A DNA stretch of 64,000 nt from Paguma larvata. Lineage: Eukaryota; Chordata; Mammalia; Carnivora; Viverridae. Shown piece after piece: positions 57,945 to 64,000 of the stretch. The first letter of the stretch is position 1; every line of letters starts with the position of its first letter. The translations under genes were made by a program, and so were the position numbers. The DNA is taken from contig CM057843.1 in the NCBI GenBank assembly GCA_030068075.1, positions 39,407,832 to 39,471,831 of the forward strand. Direction: 5' to 3'. The notes beneath the pieces are model-generated. The model did not search any database and was not told the origin of the DNA. It saw only the letters and a list, made by a program, of their open reading frames with translations.

Positions 57945-58045
57945 CAGTTGACTTGTGAGGAAACTGAGGCACGCACACTAGGTGGTGACCTGTCCAAAGT
58001 CCTATAGCTGGTAAGCCTAGTCCTTCGTTTCCTGATTCTCCGCTC
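57945..58045 (-). repeat. MIR element (antisense)
   Basis: The sequence TTGTGAGGAAACTGAGGCAC and CCAAAGTCCTATAGCTGGTA follows the reverse MIR. Confidence 0.65.
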
Positions 58046-58323
58046 GAAGTGCCTGGAGGGTTGGGCCCTGAAGGGGTTCGGGGCTCTGAAGTGGGGAGGG
58101 GCATTGCCCAGGAAGTCAGCTGGTCACACTGCCGTAACCACACAGGATGGCACTTTCTAGATGAAGCACATAGTCCCGGGTCTTGCAAAACCCCCATTAG
58201 GTTAGTGCTGCAGAGCTGGTCATGCTGAAACCAGCACAGACTCACCCCAACCAGTTCCAAAAGAGATGGATGGATGCACCAGCCAGACTGCCGATTTATT
58301 ATTCTCAACAAAAATGGAATGCA

Positions 58324-58518
58324 GGGGCGCCTGGGTGGCTCGGTCGGTTAAACGTCAGACTTCCGTTAAGGTTTGTGAGTTGGAGCCCCATGTTGGGCTC
58401 TAGGTTGACAGCTCGGAGCCTGGAGCCTGCTTCAGATACTGTGTCTCCCTCTCTCTGCCCCTCCCCTGCTTGTGCACTCATGCTCTCTCTCCTTCTCTCT
58501 CTCAAAAATAAATAAACA
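58324..58518 (+). mobile_element. Feliform tRNA-Lys SINE
   Basis: The head GGGGCGCCTGGGTGGCTCGG and tail AAATAAATAAACATT are present. It is flanked by AATGCA on both sides. Confidence 0.95.
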
Positions 58519-58555
58519 TTTCAGAACAAATTAAATGCACAATGGTCCAGCCTAG

Positions 58556-58775
58556 TGTGAGTTCTAGAGTCAGGTGAGTTCTAGTCTTGGCAATTCCACA
58601 TACAAGCTGTATAAACATGAAAAATGATTTAACAGTGCCTCAATTTTCTCATCTATAGAATGGGGGTAGAAATACCTCATAGGGTTGTAGGTTGGTTTAA
58701 ATGAGTTAATATTTGTAAATGGCTCGGAACAGTGCCTGGCATGGATTTAGTGGAAGTTAGCTATAGTCACTAGTA
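58556..58775 (+). repeat. MIR element
   Basis: The sequence TTTTCTCATCTATAGAATGG GGGTAG, CTCATAGGGTTGTAGG and AACAGTGCCTGGCATGG follows the MIR consensus. Confidence 0.85.
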
Positions 58776-58840
58776 ATAATATCATCACTACCACCATCAT
58801 CACCATCATCACCATCATCACCATCACCATCATTATTATC
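58776..58840 (+). repeat. (ATC)n trinucleotide repeat
   Basis: This is an imperfect CATCAC/CATCAT array at the 3' end of the MIR. Confidence 0.95.
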
Positions 58841-59934
58841 AATTGGACCTTATGCTCACATGTACGGGCCTCATGGCCCCTCCTTCTAGACAATTCTTTG
58901 TGGGAACAGAATTCTTGGTTAGAAGGTCACAGCAGCCGTGGATTGTGGAATCAGAGGAAAGGAAGCTGGTGGGTCCTCAGGGAGGTTTGCCCCGGCCCTG
59001 TTAAGGCCTTGCTCTCCAGCCCTGCCCAACCTCGGAGCTGCCTCTCCAGGGACCAGACAGCTCCAGATTTCCAGATTCTGTGTTTCTCTCTGTTTAATAA
59101 ACACCATCAAATTCTGCCTCTGAGTCCCATTGTCCTCCCCTTGACCCGACTTTAAATATGCTACAAGGCCATCGATTAGGCTGTAATCCAACCTTGCCCT
59201 TCCTATCTTTTTGGCCTGGGATTCAGACCTTCTCTTTCTAAAGGAACATCTACAGATGGTACAATTCCCCACCGCCCCCCGCACCCCCCACCAAGTGAAT
59301 TGTCTGTCTTGATTTTACCGACTTAACATCCACACTCCACTCCCCGCTCTGGGGTGGGAGGAGGGGAGCTTCTATCACTTAGAGTTTTGGCCTTGACCGA
59401 TTCATGCAGGGGAGTTAGGAGAGCCTCCTGTTTAACATCCCTTCTGTAAAAGGATTCCATATCCCCTTTCATTTGTCCTGAAACTGCTTCCTTCCACCTT
59501 CAAGAGCCTGGCTCTCTTCCTCTGGGCTTGGAGCTGCCAGTCCCGAGGCCCTCCACGCCCTTCCCCCCGTCTCAGCCCCAGCGGCTCCAGCCAGCCAGCC
59601 TGACAGCTGAGTGGTCTCCTTAGCAGCCTCCCTACCCACCTCGGGGCAGCCCCCTGCTCCTTCTGGGCATTCCCTTCCCAGACTCTCTTCCGACCCCTTC
59701 CTTGCCCTCTCTGCTTCCTGTCCAGGCCCAGACCAGAGTCAGCTTTTATTCATTTAACCTGCCAGATTGGGAAGAAAGGAGAACGATGAAGAATTTAAAC
59801 AGAAATAAGAGACACTTTCATGTCCTTCCAAACAGTAGGAGAAATCGACGTGAAGGAGTAGTGATGGGTGGGACCCAGTGAGGTAGGGTCCAGCTTGCCC
59901 CTTTTACCTAAAGTCTGTTGACTTTAACCATGGG

Positions 59935-60265
59935 TATCCCAGTGAGTTTGATGGTCTGGAACAAGACTACTGGTTCCAGACCACTCGTGCGGAAAAAAAA
60001 AATAACCAGTTCTTGATTTTTAATCTATTGCAGAATGACATAATTGCAAAGAACAGTGAGAATGAATTATTAGAAAAAGGAAATAACAAATAAAGACATA
60101 CAAAATAAAAACCCAATTTTTAAAGCTTTTAGAACCAGTGGACATAAAACTACTGTCGAGTTACCTAAAATTTTCTAAAAGCCTACTGTCAATTTCTGCA
60201 CTTGCCTTGTCACGGACTGGCAACAAATTGTTTGCAGATGGATCGTGCTTGGAGTAGCACTGGTC
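59935..60265. mobile_element. Possible decayed DNA transposon
   Basis: GGTTCCAGACCACTCGTGCG at one side and CACGGACTGGCAACAAATTG with TAGCACTGGTCTAGA at the other bracket an AT-rich interior. They resemble the ends of old hAT elements. The family is not identified. Confidence 0.3.
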
Positions 60266-60359
60266 TAGAATGCTTCTCAAGTGTAAGGTCAGGAAAATGG
60301 CCTCGTGGAGGGAGCAGCTCATAAAATCACATGCACATCAGGGGAGATGGTATTAATTA

Positions 60360-60500
60360 CCCCATTCATCTGTGTATTCATTCAACAAATATTTAATGAG
60401 CAGCAACTATGTGACAATCACTGTTGGACACCAGGGTTAATAGAGATTACTATAATAGGGCCTTAGCCCTCAAGATGTTCACAGAGTGGAAGGGGAGACT
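60360..60500. repeat. L2-like fragment
   Basis: The sequence TTCATTCAACAAATATTTAA TGAGCAGCAACTATG and CCCTCAAGATGTTCACAGAG is typical of L2 3' ends. Confidence 0.55.
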
Positions 60501-60634
60501 TTGATAAATAATTAAAAGCTAATGAAATCAGGTCAATAACAGACCAGTCACCATGGGCATGGCGGCAGAAATATTAATTCTGCCTGGGGCCAATGGGGAA
60601 GGTTCTATCAAGGAAGTGATATTGTGCTGGGGTC

Positions 60635-60812
60635 TAGAGCCAGAGACAGACGTTCAATCCCCTACGGCCAGACGGCACTCTGCAAATGAGTTAGTACATG
60701 CAAAGTGTTTAGTGCAGTGCCTGGCCCATGCGAAATGCTTCAAAAATATTTGTGGCTCTTATTATTAAATCGTATAAATGATCATCACCATCATCATCAT
60801 CTTCTCATCATC
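60635..60812 (+). repeat. MIR fragment followed by a short ATC repeat
   Basis: The sequence GTTAGTACATGCAAAGTGTT TAGTGCAGTGCCTGGC is the MIR 3' half. CATCACCATCATCATCATC follows. Confidence 0.65.
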
Positions 60813-61194
60813 GACCCAGATCTACCCATAACTTTGTCTTGGGTTTGTAGAGTTGTAGATAGCTCAGTTGGGAGAAGAGGACAAACTGGGCTTTGCCCAC
60901 CCCCTTTCCTCTAGAAAGATCTAGAGGAGGTGGGCTAGGAATTGGGTATTGAAGGACATGGAGACCGACAGGTGGAGAAGAGAGGAGCCCTTTAAGGCAG
61001 GAGGTCCCTTAGAGACACAGAGGAACAAGTAGATGGCAGGGGAGGAGACTGATCTGATGGGGACAAAAAATGGGGATGCGGTGAGTGGGTGAGGCTCGGC
61101 AGAACTGAGAGGGGAAGGGGACAGGCTGAGGATCCCCTTGGATAAAGGACTTGATACTATTCCTTCTCTCACTTAGGACAACAGATAATAACAA

Positions 61195-61435
61195 TAGTAA
61201 TTAGGATTCATATGGCAGTTTGTACCACATAGCTCTTTCACAAACATTTTCTCATTTAATCTTCATAACAACCCTCTAAAAAAGGTATTAATAGCCTCAC
61301 CTTATAGATGAGAAATCTGAGCTCAGAGGTTGATCCCTTGCCCAAGGTCACAAGGCTGGCTTTGACACAGGCAGGATTCCAGCCTAACGTCCCCAGCTCC
61401 CCCTGCAGGTATTTTCCAGTGCACCAGAGATGTGA
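61195..61435 (-). repeat. MIR element (antisense)
   Basis: The sequence ATTTTCTCATTTAATCTTCA TAACAACCCTCT, TTATAGATGAGAAATCTGAG and TTGCCCAAGGTCACAAGGCT follows the reverse MIR. Confidence 0.85.
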
Positions 61436-61744
61436 CCTGAACCTAGATCCCTCAGCAGTTGTGATATCACCCAGAGGAGGTCCTGGCTCCAAGAAAATGA
61501 GGCTCTAGAATCATTCTTTCTTTTTACTTTCGCAGTGGGTGGACAAAAGAGGGGAGTAAAGGCGAGCCATGGGACAAGTTGGCAGTGACATAGGCAAGGT
61601 GGGCCACTCAGCCACAGAGCTCTCAGGTGACCTACACATTCCTCCTCCTCCCCCTGCCCCCTAGTCTGAGTCTGTATCCATCAAGGGCAAGTGTGCTTAC
61701 CCTGGGTACAATTACCATATTTTTGCACTTATTAAGTGAAAACG

Positions 61745-61986
61745 TTTTATTTTTTTTATTTTTATTTTTTTTTAATTTTTTTTAAATTTTTATTTATTTT
61801 TGGGAGAGAGAGAAAGAGCACGAGTAGGGGAGACAGAGCAAGAGAAAGGGAGGCAGAGCACCTGAAGCAGGCTCCAGGGTCTGAACTGTCAGCACAGAGC
61901 CTGACACGGGGCTTGAACTCACAAATTGTGAGATCATGACCTGAGCCAAAGTCAGGCGCTTAACCGACGAGCCACCCAGGTGCCCC
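61745..61986 (-). mobile_element. Feliform tRNA-Lys SINE
   Basis: It has a long T-rich tail and the head GAGCCACCCAGGTGCCCC. It is flanked by GAAAACGTTTT and GAAAACTTTTT. Confidence 0.93.
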
Positions 61987-62144
61987 TAAGAAAACTTTTT
62001 AAAGGTGCACTGAAGTCAGAAGGGTTGACACCATGGGAACATTCTGGAAGCAAAAATAGATCAGAGATGCTGGCCATTTGTGCAGAGTCAAAAGGAAAGG
62101 CACACACACAGATTTTCACAGAGAAATAGCATCCCTCTAGCCTA

Positions 62145-62360
62145 GACTAGGGCTCTCAATTAGGGGCTTTTCCTCCCCAGGAAACATTTGGCAAAGTCTA
62201 GAGACATTTTTGGTTTTCACAACTGGGGAAGAAATACTGGCATCTCATGCGTAGAGGACAGAGATGCCACCAAACATCCTCCCATGCACAGGACAGCCCT
62301 CACAGCAAAGAATTATCTGGTTCAACACATCCATAGTGTGGAGGTTGAAGCACCCTGGCC
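62145..62360 (+). mobile_element. MER20 (hAT-Charlie) element
   Basis: The sequence GGAAACATTTGGCAAAGTCT AGAGACATTTTTGG, CACAACTGGGG and GCACAGGACAGCCCTCACAG follows MER20. Confidence 0.85.
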
Positions 62361-64000
62361 TAGACAATAGTTTGGTACCATGGACAGCAGAAACCCGGGC
62401 TTTCCATAGGGATATGATCCAAACCTAGACATTCTATTGTGTCCGAAAACCACAGAAAAGCATGGTTTCCCCACTCCAGATTTCCTGAACTCCAACATTT
62501 CGAAAACACTGAGGCCCCAGGGAAGGCACTGAGGTAATACCAATGGTGGGGGAGTCTGTTAACACCCCCAGGTGGGTAGTACGTCGAGCCAGGACAGGAC
62601 TTAAGAGCTCTGGGGTCTTCTGTGATTGTTCCTTACCTTTCCCCCAGGTTAATGGTTAGCCTTCCCCCCTCCACCTCTTCTATAAGTATAGTTTGTGCCT
62701 TTTCTCTGATTCCTAAAATCCTATTTAGAACTAGGAGAGGTCTCTTAGAAACCCGTTTGTCTAATAGGTAAGGTGCTAATATTTTGGTTTTACCTACGGG
62801 TACATTGAAGTCTAGAGGTTAAATATACAATGTGTCTATCTGTTCCCCTGAAGAGCTGTGAGCTCCTTGGAGGGCAGATATTGCTTCCTTTTCATCTCGG
62901 TAGTCCCAGCCTCTGGCAAAGTCCTGCTCCTCAGCAGATGCCAAGTGAAAGGTTTACAGTTAATGGTCAATCTTACCAGTAGATTAGACCCCAGCTCCTG
63001 CCTCCAGGGCAGTTCGCTCTGCGGGGACCTGTCCTCTTCTGAATCCTTCTGCACCCACCAATGTAGGACTTCCTGTCATGGAGTTTGATCTCACCCCAGT
63101 CCTGGACTGGGACCCTCTAAAACAGGCAGTTACACCTTCCTGGTGGGAAACCACAGCACTGAATCTCAGCCTGGCCTTTTCACTCCTTCTCTCCCCTCCC
63201 CTCATGCCTTAAAAAGGGCTCAGGGCTGAGCAGCTTTCCTTTCCAGTTTGCTGGGAATGTCTTCACTGCTCTCAGAGAAACTTGGGGAAAACTGGCCACC
63301 CTGACTTTCACTGGCCACTTACAACTCACAGAGCAAGACAGAGAGACTGAAGAAATGCATTAACTAGCTACAATATGAGGGCCTCACGCAGACTGATTCA
63401 AACAAATCAGGAAAAAAAAAAAGAGACCTATAAATAAATAATTGGAAACAGGAATTCTAATTAGATATTTTAAAGTGTGATAATGGTATTGTGGTTATGT
63501 ATTTAAAATGAGTTCTTATGTTTTAGAGATACGACCTAAAATATTGACAGATGAAGCAGCATGATGTCTGGGATTTGCTTTAAAGTAATACAGAAGAAAG
63601 GAAGTGGGCGGGGATGTTAATGAAGCGAGGTTGGCCGTGAGTTGCTAACTGTCAAATCTGGATGATGGGTACATGGGAATTTATGGTAACATTTTGTCTG
63701 TTTTTATGCATTGTGAAAATTCACAGCATGTGAGAGCTGCCTGGGACCACTCAGGGAGCACATATGCCAGGGTTTCCGAACCATCTTCGTTGGAACCCCA
63801 GGATTCTGAAGAGATGCCTCGGGGATTGACGTTAGGGATGAGGGAGGCAGGAGGAGAAAGTGGTGATGGGGAGACTGAGGAAGGGGCTCTGAGGCAGCAA
63901 TGGCTTTGGGCCAGTTTTATGTATTAGGGCTGTACTGTAGAGGTCATTTTTTGAAAAATGGTTCTTCCCAGAGGTGGAAGCAGTTTTTCTAAGACCAGAG

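Larger units (their letters stand above)
57250..64000. other. Upstream flank of CRHR1
   Basis: No coding exon is seen. It holds two SINEs (58324, 61745), MIRs (57945, 58556, 60635, 61195), a MER20 (62145), an ATC repeat (58776-58840), an L2-like piece (60360-60500) and a possible decayed DNA transposon (59935-60265). GC content falls clearly compared with the region to the left. Confidence 0.75.

Noticed and set aside
1..64000. A prokaryotic-type defence, phage or CRISPR system
   Set aside because: The sequence is mammalian throughout. There are no spaced direct repeats of CRISPR type, no dense operon-like genes and no ribosome-binding sites.

Overview
The window is nuclear DNA of a carnivoran mammal, most likely a cat-family (felid or other feliform) species. 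The evidence is about 19 copies of a tRNA-Lys-derived SINE whose head reads GGGGCGCCTGGGTGGCTCAG and whose tail is a CT-rich stretch followed by AAATAAATAAA. This is the feliform version of the carnivore SINE, not the dog version. Older mammalian repeats (MIR, L2, L1M, MER20, MER5, MLT1) fill much of the rest. All protein-coding evidence fits one conserved mammalian synteny block, human 17q21.31 (SPPL2C and CRHR1, upstream of MAPT), read here in reverse, so both genes lie on the minus strand.

Layout. Positions 1-828 hold the first 276 codons of the single-exon gene SPPL2C, a spermatid intramembrane aspartyl protease. It runs off the left edge before its catalytic motifs. Positions 829-10113 are intergenic: the SPPL2C upstream region with a perfect CRE palindrome, an L1 fragment, an MLT1 LTR, three SINEs, and the probable CRHR1 3' UTR. 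Positions 10114-56286 hold the complete CRHR1 coding region (corticotropin-releasing hormone receptor 1, a class B GPCR). It has thirteen coding exons with GT-AG junctions and consistent phase throughout, giving 415 codons. Residue numbering matches the human 415-aa receptor exactly at the disulfide cysteines, N-glycosylation sites and antagonist-contact residues. The first intron is 20 kb and the next three are 4.8-8.5 kb. Exons 5-14 are packed into about 5.5 kb. Positions 55.28-57.13 kb form a GC-rich CpG island that holds exon 1, a 10-codon upstream ORF and the likely promoter. Positions 57.2-64 kb are upstream flank with only repeats visible.

The two genes do not work in one pathway. CRHR1 is the receptor through which CRH drives the pituitary stress axis. 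SPPL2C acts in developing sperm. They are neighbours by conserved synteny.

Most noteworthy: (1) a relic of the alternative CRHR1 exon 6 (the 29-residue insert of the human long isoform) that is still open over 29 codons but has AT where the splice acceptor AG should be; (2) a 16-alanine tract in SPPL2C; (3) a perfect CRE upstream of SPPL2C, suggestive of CREM control in spermatids; (4) an upstream ORF in the CRHR1 leader; (5) two sites where successive SINEs landed in the same target, and one SINE nested inside another. I see no mobile-element-borne, prokaryotic or otherwise undescribed gene system here.
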